Assembly (NCBI RefSeq): GCF_016734805.1
Contig: NZ_JAERQG010000003.1
Span: forward strand, 124,001 to 188,000
Reading direction: 5' to 3'
Length of the DNA stretch: 64,000 nt
Source: Marivirga atlantica
GTDB lineage: Bacteria; Bacteroidota; Bacteroidia; Cytophagales; Cyclobacteriaceae
Position 1 is the first letter of the stretch. The number at the start of each line of letters is the position of its first letter. The notes beneath the pieces are model-generated. The model saw nothing but the letters and a program-made list of their open reading frames with translations. It made no database searches and had not been told where the DNA came from. The translations under genes were made by a program, and so were the position numbers. Below are positions 32,501-41,203 of this stretch, one piece after another.

Positions 32501-35500
32501 TGAGTTCATTTATTGTCGGTAATGTTAAAGCTTCAAAAGTAAATATCTCTTCAGAGGTTCCTTCCTGATCATCATATATAATCCTGATAGGAACTGGTTC
32601 CCGGTTCAAGCCGGCCGGAACTTCTACAACCAATTGATTTCTACTATCGCCAGAACCAGTAATTTGCGCCTCAAATTGCCCGAAATAAACACGATTTAGA
32701 CTGGGTACCTTCCCAAAATTCTCCCCATAAATAGTAACGGTTTCACCAGCATATGCTTCATAATTATCCATTCCAGAAAGTGAGGGAGGATCATATTTTG
32801 GTAATACAAATCTCTGCCAATAAACATTACCAGCGTCCAACCATGATACCAGATAATTATTTTGATCACTATTATAGGCAACATCTTGAATTGAACGATT
32901 TAGGTTTGGTATAGGTATTTCATCATTATATACCAAATTGTTATCCACAACATCATAACCTTGGGCTAAACTTCCCAATATGAGATCATTAAACCAGAAT
33001 AAAGCATATTCATTTCTAGAAGCATTATATAAAGCGTGAGGTTTAGAGGAACCAATATCCACTCCACCTTGGTATTGTGCTACACTCAGATTATTAGGCA
33101 CCTTTTCGTACACTATACTAGGGGTAGATGAATTGATAACTGTTATATTTCCCCCCACAATTTCGTAGTTGAATAAGTAATTAGTACCTGAAGAACTTAG
33201 ACCTTGTGAGAAATACTGCTGAAAGGAAAGGAAAGCTTTTCTGGTAATTGGATTATAGGTAAGCTGAGGAGAAAAAGCATATCCATAATAATGAGAGTTT
33301 GCTGATGCCAGTTTATTGAGATTAGCATCTATTAAATCTAATTGAACAGCACTAGATTGTCCATTAACAAATAGCGATATTTCAAAATCAGAAGTTGACG
33401 GATCAGAATTTTCAAGCATAGCCACTAAATATTGTCTACTATGATCAAGCTTCAACACATCAAGGTCGTGTAAATGCTGTATCCCACTCATGTCTATTGG
33501 TTGATTATCAGATATTGCAAAGGTTGATCCAGAAACATCTAAATTTAGTTTAGCACCGACTGCGTCTTCGCTGTAGGCATTTCTCGCTAAGTATACTACT
33601 GGAAATTTGTTACCGAAACTTGATTCAGGGCAATCAAACTCAAGACCATTTATATCAAAAGGATCAGTGATTATTTCTGTTTCCGGAATGGCTACTGACA
33701 GATTACTTGTGTTATAGGTTTTTGCAAAAACATTATAATTATTGCTTGATATCCTTTCTTGCCATAGTATTGTCAGTTTAGTATTACTCTGATTAAGCAC
33801 CATTTTTGGCTTGCTAAAATCTCCGGTACTTTCGTTTACTTTAATGGAAACTGATTCCCGTTGTAAATTTTTACTATTTATTATATTTAAATAAAGATCA
33901 TTAGAAACCTCACTTATCATATAATACTCTTCAGCTCTTTTATCATAAATGGTTGTCACTTCACCACTGCCTTCAATAAAATTAACGGCTTCATCACCTT
34001 CTGTTACTTCAAAAGATTGTTCCGGTGCAAAGGCACTTCCTGAAAAGCCATTATTAATTGCTTGAACGCTCCAATGATACAATCCTATAGGCAAATCTTT
34101 AATTAAAGTGGAGGTAGCCGGATAAACATTACCATTCAAATACGTTTTTAATGTGCCATCATGATGGGCATTAACAGTTTTAATGGTATCCAAACCTCTT
34201 CTAATATAAACATTATAGAATAAGCTGGCTGAATTAGCCTTGGGATCATTTGAAGCACCCCATTCTAAAAGAACATTACCAGCTTCTGATTGGGTGCTTT
34301 TTAAATTGGCAGGGACAGATGGGGATTGAGCTGTATTTTCTGAAATATTTTTTAAGATCTTTGAAGATCCCCCTTGTAAACTAATTATGTCTAGTTTTCC
34401 ATGATTATAGAAATCACCAATAATTAATTTAGTGTATTCTTCAGCCAGTTCAATATACTGAACAGGTTGTAGTTCACCATCAACGAGATTTAATAGCTTT
34501 AAAACTGCATTTTCGAACACTACCTTTTCTATAACTATTACTTCCTGAACGCCATCATTATTCAGATCATAGACACCGTGTATGTCGAAAGCATCTGTAT
34601 CTATGTAAGACGCGTTAAGATAGATTTCATCTAAGCTTTCGAAAACATTATTTGTGTTTCTATAATACCAGTAATAATAAGGAGGTGCACCATATTCATA
34701 TTCAATTACTTTGTTAAGTAATTCAACTTCACCATCTCCATCAAGGTCAGATTCCCACATTTTACCGAAGTTGGTTCCTCCTGTGGCGTTAAACAATTCA
34801 TGAGTTCTTACAAAAGTGCCTGATCTATTGGTTGTAATGATATTATTGGCGATAATATCCAGATCACCATCCTTGTCATAGTCCGAAAAGAAGGTATTAA
34901 CTCCCAAGTCAGGGGTAGAAGCAACTTCAAAACTCTTAGACTCATTTTGGATATAAAGTTCTTCATTTAACACATCCAGATCACCATCCTGATCAATGTC
35001 TGCAACTGCAATATTATCATTATTACCTCCTAGCGCAGCAGCAGCATAGTTGAGTGTTCCATCTTCATTATAATAAATAGCATTATAAGTTATTAAATCC
35101 ATAAAGCCATTGCCATCTATATCTGCCCAGGTACCATTTCTACTTGTAGAAAAATAACTTGTGCTAAAACTTAGTGTATTCTCAATTCCATTATTTCTGA
35201 ATAGTGTATTTCCCATAAGGAAATCCATGTCTTTATCATTATCTATATCTACAGCAGTTGTAATGAGGGTATTGGCCAGCCCGGTACCAAACGGATTTCC
35301 ACTTTGTAATGCTAAAATTGGTTTATATTTAAGTTTGGCTGAATAATCCTGCGTCTCTCCATAACTATAGTTGCCACAGGCAATTACATTTGTAGTATTA
35401 TATGCTAAAACTACTCGAAGCATAAAAGCTTCATCATAATTCACATTATTGGGTACCTGTATTTCAAAATTTCGATTGTTTGTTACCGTACTGTTAGTTG

Positions 35501-35858
35501 ACTGGAAAGCCTTCTCGCCAACATCATCAAAGTCCTTATCAGCATTCCAATCAATGAAAATAGCCATATTAGCATTTGAAGAACCATTACAGGACCCTAA
35601 CTTTATGTAGCCTGATAATTTTTCACCAGGAATAATGTCTATAGTAATGTCTGTAAAATCCTGATAAGTTTGACAGCTACCGTCATTAACATAATCTACT
35701 CCCTTTAAATTAAATTTATCTATAAGCTCATAAGAAGCATTAGTAGCTGCAGATGCACAATAGTCCGAAGGGTTAACAGTTTGAGCCAGGAGGTTGAAAG
35801 AAACACCAATGACTAAAATAGAAGTTGTTACAAATCGAATATATTTATTTCTCGCCAT
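29547..35858 (-). CDS. Giant T9SS-secreted surface protein (GEVED, FG-GAP, IPT/TIG)
   Basis: 2103 residues with signal peptide ending LLAQ. Order: GEVED-like domain (about 30-180, FIDWNADKDFDDVGEKAF), FG-GAP/VCBS calcium-type repeats (about 185-505, DIDGNGFMDL; DIDQDGDLDVLN), a fibronectin-III-like domain (about 515-625), a beta-rich region (640-1035), IPT/TIG domains and a tandem duplicated module (about 1109-1385 and 1386-1658), a ESS-like segment (PGWNQIGNPYLFDLDW), and a C-terminal T9SS type A sorting domain (about 2015-2103, LYPNPFEKDF ... GVYILQVEIDG). Likely an adhesin or matrix protein on the cell surface. Member of the caspase operon. Confidence 0.85.
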   Translation of the reverse strand: MARNKYIRFVTTSILVIGVSFNLLAQTVNPSDYCASAATNASYELIDKFNLKGVDYVNDGSCQTYQDFTDITIDIIPGEKLSGYIKLGSCNGSSNANMAIFIDWNADKDFDDVGEKAFQSTNSTVTNNRNFEIQVPNNVNYDEAFMLRVVLAYNTTNVIACGNYSYGETQDYSAKLKYKPILALQSGNPFGTGLANTLITTAVDIDNDKDMDFLMGNTLFRNNGIENTLSFSTSYFSTSRNGTWADIDGNGFMDLITYNAIYYNEDGTLNYAAAALGGNNDNIAVADIDQDGDLDVLNEELYIQNESKSFEVASTPDLGVNTFFSDYDKDGDLDIIANNIITTNRSGTFVRTHELFNATGGTNFGKMWESDLDGDGEVELLNKVIEYEYGAPPYYYWYYRNTNNVFESLDEIYLNASYIDTDAFDIHGVYDLNNDGVQEVIVIEKVVFENAVLKLLNLVDGELQPVQYIELAEEYTKLIIGDFYNHGKLDIISLQGGSSKILKNISENTAQSPSVPANLKSTQSEAGNVLLEWGASNDPKANSASLFYNVYIRRGLDTIKTVNAHHDGTLKTYLNGNVYPATSTLIKDLPIGLYHWSVQAINNGFSGSAFAPEQSFEVTEGDEAVNFIEGSGEVTTIYDKRAEEYYMISEVSNDLYLNIINSKNLQRESVSIKVNESTGDFSKPKMVLNQSNTKLTILWQERISSNNYNVFAKTYNTSNLSVAIPETEIITDPFDINGLEFDCPESSFGNKFPVVYLARNAYSEDAVGAKLNLDVSGSTFAISDNQPIDMSGIQHLHDLDVLKLDHSRQYLVAMLENSDPSTSDFEISLFVNGQSSAVQLDLIDANLNKLASANSHYYGYAFSPQLTYNPITRKAFLSFQQYFSQGLSSSGTNYLFNYEIVGGNITVINSSTPSIVYEKVPNNLSVAQYQGGVDIGSSKPHALYNASRNEYALFWFNDLILGSLAQGYDVVDNNLVYNDEIPIPNLNRSIQDVAYNSDQNNYLVSWLDAGNVYWQRFVLPKYDPPSLSGMDNYEAYAGETVTIYGENFGKVPSLNRVYFGQFEAQITGSGDSRNQLVVEVPAGLNREPVPIRIIYDDQEGTSEEIFTFEALTLPTINELTVVEGEAGDVLGIAGDKFPDLKEEIEVKIGSILIDVDNIISLSNSTIEFVVPNNLPRGEAIVSVTVQGQTVEAPETFRMIIPPSITEVSPLTGKTCDNITIRGNNFSNNQSDVKIRLNATLVEAENVVATSNNTLILRLPAGLSDSLSVSVETDDRIDTFNIKYFALSGADILNQSHVNYVSKAELDAGVDVGFTIRELCAIDTVYFHFSTDQEWDSVGIVAEDETIRRTINSSVFNGKDMLRYYFQIIDKAGLSNRTDTLTINYQQFISIQGLEGESGDTVKFMGRRFSKSSSPFEWEVSIGDAQISVSDVVEMTDSTFAFQVPIELERGVHPISASLRGKTLLNNENFRKIIPPEITNISPLSGTSCTEVTISGNNFENEFSQMTLKFGDITVASSDVISTNAEEIRLTVPEGISGTYSISLTTDDRTSEFGTEFNVLRGIDIQEESTPPYIELTQATDKVDVGVSLRDDCTMDAIKFYRKGITESGTFREGEISFLNGFYQSTITEEEFDDDPLGIQYYFEIIDVSGDTIYSDTKRIGKYLKEADSVNTDASSFFNFGTSIEDYQIISLPYVFNPNDVSFVFKDLPSNGNQANIKKWRMFRYSNDKGVTEEYGPTTFNEVNPGEGYWVIMKEAQSINLVQGQTVDVTSAPFTITLKPGWNQIGNPYLFDLDWRNVEAANPSLNEAEELIIYQDGTFSNSTVLKVYQGGFIKYNGSSDVEIVIPYQTQTSNRLAASLTPKLSNPLEWHLPISVSKKDLAYHLFAIGELESAQEGLDNYDQHLLPDFLFDFGAFFSQNTNELLSQDFRGIDFVNIKEWSFQVSNQGKESVTLRWDQAYLPEESYLWLYDVSANSLINMKEISTYEIHKTGIAEIQLIKGDRDEVIKHLKPLDIYLQQLYPNPFEKDFTAVLGLPERNSTFNLQFMLYDLNGSLIYKRKMVLNSGYHEVIFNDEAITELIKGVYILQVEIDGKPISETYKLLKK

Positions 35859-35869
35859 TAGTCATTCGA

Positions 35870-36691
35870 TTAAAACATTCTTTGTTCCATTTTACTTTTT
35901 TCTTCAGATGTAACAGCTAACAAATTACTTATTAACCAACCTGAATTACTTCGTTCTCTTCTAAATTCATCTAAAACCATTACATAGCCTGGAATCTGGA
36001 AAAAGTAATACTTAATATCTTTTATATAAGAGAAACTTAACCTACCCTTTGCCACATATTCAAAGAATTCTTCCATTTCAGCACTCTTTCGCCTATTATT
36101 AAATTCAGCACTATTGGGCTTAATCAAATGTCTGAAATTTATAAAGTCAGTTCCCTCACTATTTGGGGGTAATAAAATATTGGGTTTGGAGGTAACGTAG
36201 TCCCAGCCTAAAGCTTCGCATTTAATGGCTTTGATAGTCCAGGCTGACCTATTGCCTTTAAAACTATGATTAGCCATAACAGCCTGCATACGGTATGATT
36301 TACCATCAAAACTAATATCCATCTCCAAGCTGGCATACCAGTGGCTATCATAAAAACTTAAGAACACGGCTTGCTCTTCTTGATTGGCTTCCTTTATGAA
36401 TGATTGAACATTTGTTAAATATTCTTCATTGGCACGCTCAATCATTTCTAAATCAAATAATGAAAGTAGTGCCTTACTTCTTCCGTCTGGCATTTCTGCA
36501 CCCATTGCTTTTTCATATGCAATTCTAAATGGGTCCTTTTCATCATAGTTAAATCTATCAATGAATTGATCAATACTTTTAATGCTGAAAGTAAAATCAC
36601 TTACAGTTTTTACATCATCTATTTGAGCCACGCTGCTAAATGAAGCAAGTATTAAAAGACTTAACACTATTTGCTTAATCCTTACAATCAT
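35870..36691 (-). CDS. Exported unknown protein of the caspase operon
   Basis: 273 residues with a signal peptide ending SVAQ. The body is mixed alpha/beta (DPFRIAYEKAMGAEMPDG, DSHWYASLEMDISFDGKSY, IKYYFFQIPGYVMVLDEF). No named family is recognised. The start overlaps the preceding gene by 4 bases and the giant surface-protein gene begins 12 bases later, so it is probably co-expressed with both. Function unknown. Confidence 0.7.
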   Translation of the reverse strand: MIVRIKQIVLSLLILASFSSVAQIDDVKTVSDFTFSIKSIDQFIDRFNYDEKDPFRIAYEKAMGAEMPDGRSKALLSLFDLEMIERANEEYLTNVQSFIKEANQEEQAVFLSFYDSHWYASLEMDISFDGKSYRMQAVMANHSFKGNRSAWTIKAIKCEALGWDYVTSKPNILLPPNSEGTDFINFRHLIKPNSAEFNNRRKSAEMEEFFEYVAKGRLSFSYIKDIKYYFFQIPGYVMVLDEFRRERSNSGWLISNLLAVTSEEKSKMEQRMF

Positions 36692-37317
36692 CGAGTCTCT
36701 TTTACATTAATATTACCTAGTTTAGCCGGATAGAGTACAACCGCTTTGTCACCCATTGTCACCGTATCAGGTTTGATGATTACATCAATAGCCTTGGTTG
36801 TTTTATCTTGATAATCAGGCACATCACTTTCACTATCATAGTAAATTTTAGTATCCTGAAAAATAAAGGCTGTTGCATAAAACTTGTCATCCATTCCTCT
36901 TCGGATATCTGTAAGCTGGGTAACTTCGTAAAAAGTAATATCTACTTTTTCTGCTTTTATAGCATATAGTCTATCAAAATAGGTTCTTACAGGATAATCC
37001 TTCACCTGTGTTTCTCCATTTCTGATGTATGAAACCTGAACAACATTGTTATTACTTTCAAATAACTCGATGGTCTGATCAATAGCGTCCCTTCTTAGCT
37101 TATCTTCTATCTCTTTATCGGCTATCATTGATATATAGTGTTCTAGCCGCTTAACTCTTTTAAGTACAGATTTTTTGAAGTAATTCATCAAATCTTCTGA
37201 TATAACTACTTCATCGGTTGAGCCAGACTCTTGCGCTTTTACTGAGTTAAAACTCAGAAAAGCCAAAAACACAATTAATAGCGCTTTAGGTAAGGGATTA
37301 TTCAGTTTATAATTCAT
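36688..37317 (-). CDS. Exported unknown protein of the caspase operon
   Basis: 209 residues with signal peptide ending VKAQ. A helical N-terminus (LMNYFKKSVLKRVKRLEHYI) precedes a domain with VRTYFDRLYAIK and an aromatic beta-strand pair. The TYFD motif and spacing resemble the N-terminal domain of the 347-residue protein at the end of the operon. It overlaps the caspase gene (start shared by 4 bases) and the next gene (4 bases). Not recognised as a named family. Confidence 0.7.
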   Translation of the reverse strand: MNYKLNNPLPKALLIVFLAFLSFNSVKAQESGSTDEVVISEDLMNYFKKSVLKRVKRLEHYISMIADKEIEDKLRRDAIDQTIELFESNNNVVQVSYIRNGETQVKDYPVRTYFDRLYAIKAEKVDITFYEVTQLTDIRRGMDDKFYATAFIFQDTKIYYDSESDVPDYQDKTTKAIDVIIKPDTVTMGDKAVVLYPAKLGNINVKETR

Positions 37318-38420
37318 TCACTTTCAATAAAAATGCTCTTAATTTTTTCGTTCTGGTCTAATTCCTGACTGATAACTTTTACTTCAATATCCTTTAATGT
37401 AGCCAACCGATCTAAATAGCTTTCTATACTGATAGATTCATCCAGCATGTTATCAATCAGTATATTTACCCTTACATTACTAGAGGCAAAATGACTTAAT
37501 ATCTCATTCTTAACTTCATCTTTCTCGGATGACAGCAAACCATAACCGGTAATTTCATTTACGCTAGTGGCAAAATTAAAAGGTATCTGGTTTTTAAATA
37601 CGATATTTTGATAACCAGCAGCTTCTTCCGGCTTAGTTTCTTCAGGAGATTTAATAAAGTAGAAGTCTCCTAAAAGACTGCTATTTTCCCACGGTATTTG
37701 CTTTTCCTGAGATATGGTAGCTACTTTTCTTCGAGTAGCTTTAAAAACTTGTTCAATGCTCAACCCAGGTGTTCTAATAGCTTTTATTAATTCTTGAGTA
37801 TACAATCCATTTTTACCTTCACCATCTGAAGCTACTCTTCCTGGTGCAGTTGAAAAAGCTATAATTGAACCTGTGGGTGCAGAAGCAGGCTGTGCTAAAC
37901 CACCACCGCTGAGACTTCTATAATCGGAAGGAAAAGGATTATTTCTACAAGCATCAAGAATGATAATATTAAGTGGGTTTTTCATAAATCCGAGCATGCG
38001 CAATACACGATCGCTTTCCATGCATTCATCCTCAATTTCATAGGAGGCTTCCATATCGGCATCAATAGGAACGAGATAATTAGTACCACTTTTTTGTAAG
38101 CCATGGCCTGAGTAATAAAAAAGAGCTATGCCAGGGTTTTCTTTTATCTTTTTCCCAAATTCTCTAACTGCCTCTTTCATGCCTTCATTGGTGAGGTCAT
38201 AGGCAACGATTACATCAAATCCCACTTTGGATAAAGTCTCCGCAAGGTCTTTGGCATCATTTACAGGGTTTTTCAAAGCTCCAACCTCATAATTGGTATT
38301 ACCGATTATTAAGGCCGTTTTGTTTTCATGATCTTGACAAAAAAGCAAAATTGGTGTTGCGAGAAACCACAACAGAAAGGTAATTGAATAGAGCTTATTA
38401 ACATGAAAACATGAATACAT
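37314..38420 (-). CDS. Exported caspase-family (C14) peptidase
   Basis: 368 residues from ATG at 38420; the ORF's upstream TTG at 38435 is rejected. An N-terminal hydrophobic segment (ITFLLWFLATPILLF) is a signal peptide or anchor. The caspase p20 fold starts KTALIIGNTNYEVG; the catalytic His is H106 in YYSGHGL and the Cys is C158 in ILDACRNNPF, with GGLAQPASAPTGSIIAFSTA after it. Both residues are intact, so it is predicted active on Lys/Arg- or Asp-type sites (specificity unknown). First gene of a five-gene operon that ends with the T9SS surface protein and an anchored protein. Confidence 0.88.
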   Translation of the reverse strand: MYSCFHVNKLYSITFLLWFLATPILLFCQDHENKTALIIGNTNYEVGALKNPVNDAKDLAETLSKVGFDVIVAYDLTNEGMKEAVREFGKKIKENPGIALFYYSGHGLQKSGTNYLVPIDADMEASYEIEDECMESDRVLRMLGFMKNPLNIIILDACRNNPFPSDYRSLSGGGLAQPASAPTGSIIAFSTAPGRVASDGEGKNGLYTQELIKAIRTPGLSIEQVFKATRRKVATISQEKQIPWENSSLLGDFYFIKSPEETKPEEAAGYQNIVFKNQIPFNFATSVNEITGYGLLSSEKDEVKNEILSHFASSNVRVNILIDNMLDESISIESYLDRLATLKDIEVKVISQELDQNEKIKSIFIESE

Positions 38421-38504
38421 GTTATAAAAATACAAATATTATTTTGTATTCATAGCGGAACATAATATTAAAATAATTGGTTAACAGCGAGTTGCAGCAG
38501 GAAA

Positions 38505-38864
38505 TTAATCTTTGAAACCAAACTCAGCTTTTACTTTTTTCGGCAAACTAGCTACAATAAGTTCATAACTATGATCTATTAATTCTTTAATAAGCTTATC
38601 TCCTACTGAGCCATCCATTAGAATAGTATTCCAATGCTGTTTATTCATATGGTAACCTGGAATAATTGAGCCATCATATTGTTCTCTTAACTGTACAGCT
38701 CTTTCAGGATCGCATTTCAGGTTTACACTGGTGAAAAGGTCTACATCTGCCAGGGCAAACATTTTATTGGCTACCTTGAACACCAGTGTATTATTGTCGA
38801 ATGGGAAGCCTTCAGTTGTGGCCTTTTTACTTAAACAATATGCTCTGTATTCTTCTATGTTCAT
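38505..38864 (-). CDS. MmcQ/YjbR-family protein
   Basis: 119 residues, the usual length. Pattern EYRAYCLSKKATTEGFPFD near the start and the ALADVDLFTSVNLKCDPE and WNTILMDGSVGDKLIKELI blocks match the MmcQ/YjbR (CyaY-like fold) family, which may bind DNA; the role is unknown. It overlaps the upstream 69-residue gene by 4 bases. Confidence 0.85.
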   Translation of the reverse strand: MNIEEYRAYCLSKKATTEGFPFDNNTLVFKVANKMFALADVDLFTSVNLKCDPERAVQLREQYDGSIIPGYHMNKQHWNTILMDGSVGDKLIKELIDHSYELIVASLPKKVKAEFGFKD

Positions 38865-39070
38865 CTCAGGAAAGCACGAGATATCATAATAATCAAAGCG
38901 ACTAGGAATAGAATGATTGATATCTTATTAATACCGTGCATCATTTTCAGGTTGGTATTACTTGGGGCATCAGGATCTTTCCTTATAAATAACCTTGTGA
39001 AATAATTAGTTACTTCTCCAAATTGAAAGTATGATTTCCAGCCTGCGTTCTTATTATTATCTTCTTGCAT
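38861..39070 (-). CDS. Small one-helix membrane protein, conserved type
   Basis: 69 residues: a polar N-terminus (WKSYFQFGEVTNYFTRLF) and one C-terminal helix (ISIILFLVALIIMISRAFL). It looks like the small DUF6728-type proteins of Bacteroidota, but that assignment is from memory and uncertain. It sits 27 bases after ispG and overlaps the MmcQ-like gene by 4 bases, so it is likely in one transcript with both. Confidence 0.6.
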   Translation of the reverse strand: MQEDNNKNAGWKSYFQFGEVTNYFTRLFIRKDPDAPSNTNLKMMHGINKISIILFLVALIIMISRAFLR

Positions 39071-39097
39071 GAATTCTTAATTTGTGTAGCAACAAGT

Positions 39098-41053
39098 CTA
39101 AGCCTTCTCAGGTTCAAGCCAGTTACCATCTTCTCTAATTATTTCTATTAATTCATCAACAGCCTTTTCTGAAGGCACTCCTCTTTTCATCACTTCCTGC
39201 CCTTTATAAAGCGTTATTTTACCTTTTCCGGATCCCACATAGCCGTAATCTGCATCAGCCATTTCACCAGGACCGTTTACTATGCATCCCATTATTCCAA
39301 TTTTCACACCTTTTAAATGATTTGTTCTGGCACGAATCATAGCAGTTGTTTCCTGCAAATCGAAAAGTGTTCGCCCACATGAGGGGCAAGAAATATATTC
39401 GGTTTTTGATATACGTGTTCTGGTCGCTTGAAGAATATTAAAAGCTGTTTCATTAACAACCTTATCTCCTCCACAATTTTCAGCAGCAATGAATATTCCA
39501 TCGCCCAAACCATCAATAAAAAGAGCACCTATATCGCTTGCTGATTTCAATTGCATTTCTTCAGCAGATAAATTCTGATAAGCTCTTCCTATAACCACAG
39601 GAGCCTTACAATCTCTATTCATAAGCTCCACAAACAACCTACGTTGTTCGGCCATCCCATGTTTGTTATAAGTATCAATGAGTAAAACTGCTGTATCATC
39701 ATTATTCAGTTTCTGAATAAGTGCTTCAGTTAGATCAGGAAGTGTGCAGTAAATAAAATTTAATTTAGGATGCTGCTCTACATCTAACAGATAATCTTTA
39801 GGATTGATGAAAGGATATCTTCTTTCCTTGTTCTTTTCCTCCAACCAGGTTTTATGCTCATGAACTAAACCGAGCGTTCCAGGAATTTCAAAATCAACCT
39901 TTAAGGTATTAGTGAAAACATAATCACAGGCAAAATCGGAAATTGACCATTTATCTAGAGGAACCGAATAATGATAACCAACTCCAAAGAGTGAAGCTGG
40001 GGTGATTTCCTTTTTTGTAGAAAAATCAGCCATTACAACAGGTACCTCGTGTGCACCCATATTTGCTACCTGTTTTGTTTCCCTTCTATGGTATTCAAAA
40101 GGATTGCATGGCATTCCTTCTATTTCAGGAATAGGCTCATGTTCAATTCTTTCTCCGTAGGGTGCTGCTAACATGCGAGCCACAGGAATTTCAAATTCAG
40201 GCTCTTCAGTGAGAGAAACTCTAATTGTATCACCTAAGCCGTCTTCCAACAGGGTGCCAATACCAACCGCAGATTTAATTCTACCATCTTCAGCCTCTCC
40301 TGCTTCTGTTACACCTAAGTGAAGCGGATATGGCTTTAATCCTTCTTCATCAAGCTTATTAACCAATAAGCGATAGGCCTGAACCATCACTTGCGGATTA
40401 CTAGACTTCATTGAAACAACTATATTATAAAAATCTAAATCTTCACAGATTCTTATAAACTCCAAAGCCGATTCAACCATGCCAAAAGGTGTATCACCAT
40501 AGCGGCTCATAATTCTATCAGAAAGAGAACCGTGATTTGTGCCGATGCGCATGGCTGTTCCATGTTCTTTACAAATCTTCACTAAGGGCTGAAAGCGTTC
40601 TCTTATTCTATCGAGTTCAGCCTGATAGCTCTCATCAGTGTATTCAATGTTTTCAAACTTCTTTTTATCAGCATAATTGCCCGGGTTCACACGGACCTTC
40701 TCCACAATCTTAGCCGCTAGCTCAGCTGCATTAGGTGTGAAGTGAATATCGGCCACTAAAGGTGTATCATAGCCCTTTGCTCTTAAACCTTTCTTAATTT
40801 CTCTGAGGTTCTCAGCTTCTTTAAGAGAAGGTGCTGTAATACGAACTAGTTGACAGCCAGCTTCAATCATCCTTATAGATTGCTCAATAGAACCCTCAGT
40901 GTCCATCGTGTCAACAGTGGTCATAGATTGCAACACTATGGGACTGTCTCCTCCTATGGTTACATTGCCAACCTGAACAGGAATTGTTTTCCTTCTACTA
41001 TATTTTACAAGGCTGTTACAGTAATTCTGTAAGTCTTTAACCGGAATATCCAT
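39098..41053 (-). CDS. ispG: 4-hydroxy-3-methylbut-2-enyl diphosphate synthase (IspG), long form
   Basis: 651 residues, the long IspG/GcpE form seen in Bacteroidota, chlamydiae and plants, with a central inserted domain (about 290-540). The N-terminal TIM-barrel half has SPIVLQSMTTVDTMDTEGS; the C-terminal 4Fe-4S half has CPSCGRTLFDLQ (about 560) and GIMGCIVNGPGEMADADYG (about 596). It makes HMBPP in the non-mevalonate isoprenoid pathway. The enzyme depends on an Fe-S cluster. Confidence 0.95.
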   Translation of the reverse strand: MDIPVKDLQNYCNSLVKYSRRKTIPVQVGNVTIGGDSPIVLQSMTTVDTMDTEGSIEQSIRMIEAGCQLVRITAPSLKEAENLREIKKGLRAKGYDTPLVADIHFTPNAAELAAKIVEKVRVNPGNYADKKKFENIEYTDESYQAELDRIRERFQPLVKICKEHGTAMRIGTNHGSLSDRIMSRYGDTPFGMVESALEFIRICEDLDFYNIVVSMKSSNPQVMVQAYRLLVNKLDEEGLKPYPLHLGVTEAGEAEDGRIKSAVGIGTLLEDGLGDTIRVSLTEEPEFEIPVARMLAAPYGERIEHEPIPEIEGMPCNPFEYHRRETKQVANMGAHEVPVVMADFSTKKEITPASLFGVGYHYSVPLDKWSISDFACDYVFTNTLKVDFEIPGTLGLVHEHKTWLEEKNKERRYPFINPKDYLLDVEQHPKLNFIYCTLPDLTEALIQKLNNDDTAVLLIDTYNKHGMAEQRRLFVELMNRDCKAPVVIGRAYQNLSAEEMQLKSASDIGALFIDGLGDGIFIAAENCGGDKVVNETAFNILQATRTRISKTEYISCPSCGRTLFDLQETTAMIRARTNHLKGVKIGIMGCIVNGPGEMADADYGYVGSGKGKITLYKGQEVMKRGVPSEKAVDELIEIIREDGNWLEPEKA

Positions 41054-41203
41054 AATAATTTATCAGCTAGCAGTTTAAACTTCAAAATAAGGAAATTGTT
41101 AGTATAACAACTATTTTTCAAAGCTGAATTTTAATGCACCAATTGATATTAATTTTAGAACAAAAAAGAGCTTGCTAGATTATTTAGCTGAACATTAGAT
41201 AAA

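Noticed and set aside
38421-38435. TTG start at 38435 for the caspase gene
   Set aside because: The ATG at 38420 gives the same signal segment and is a stronger start.
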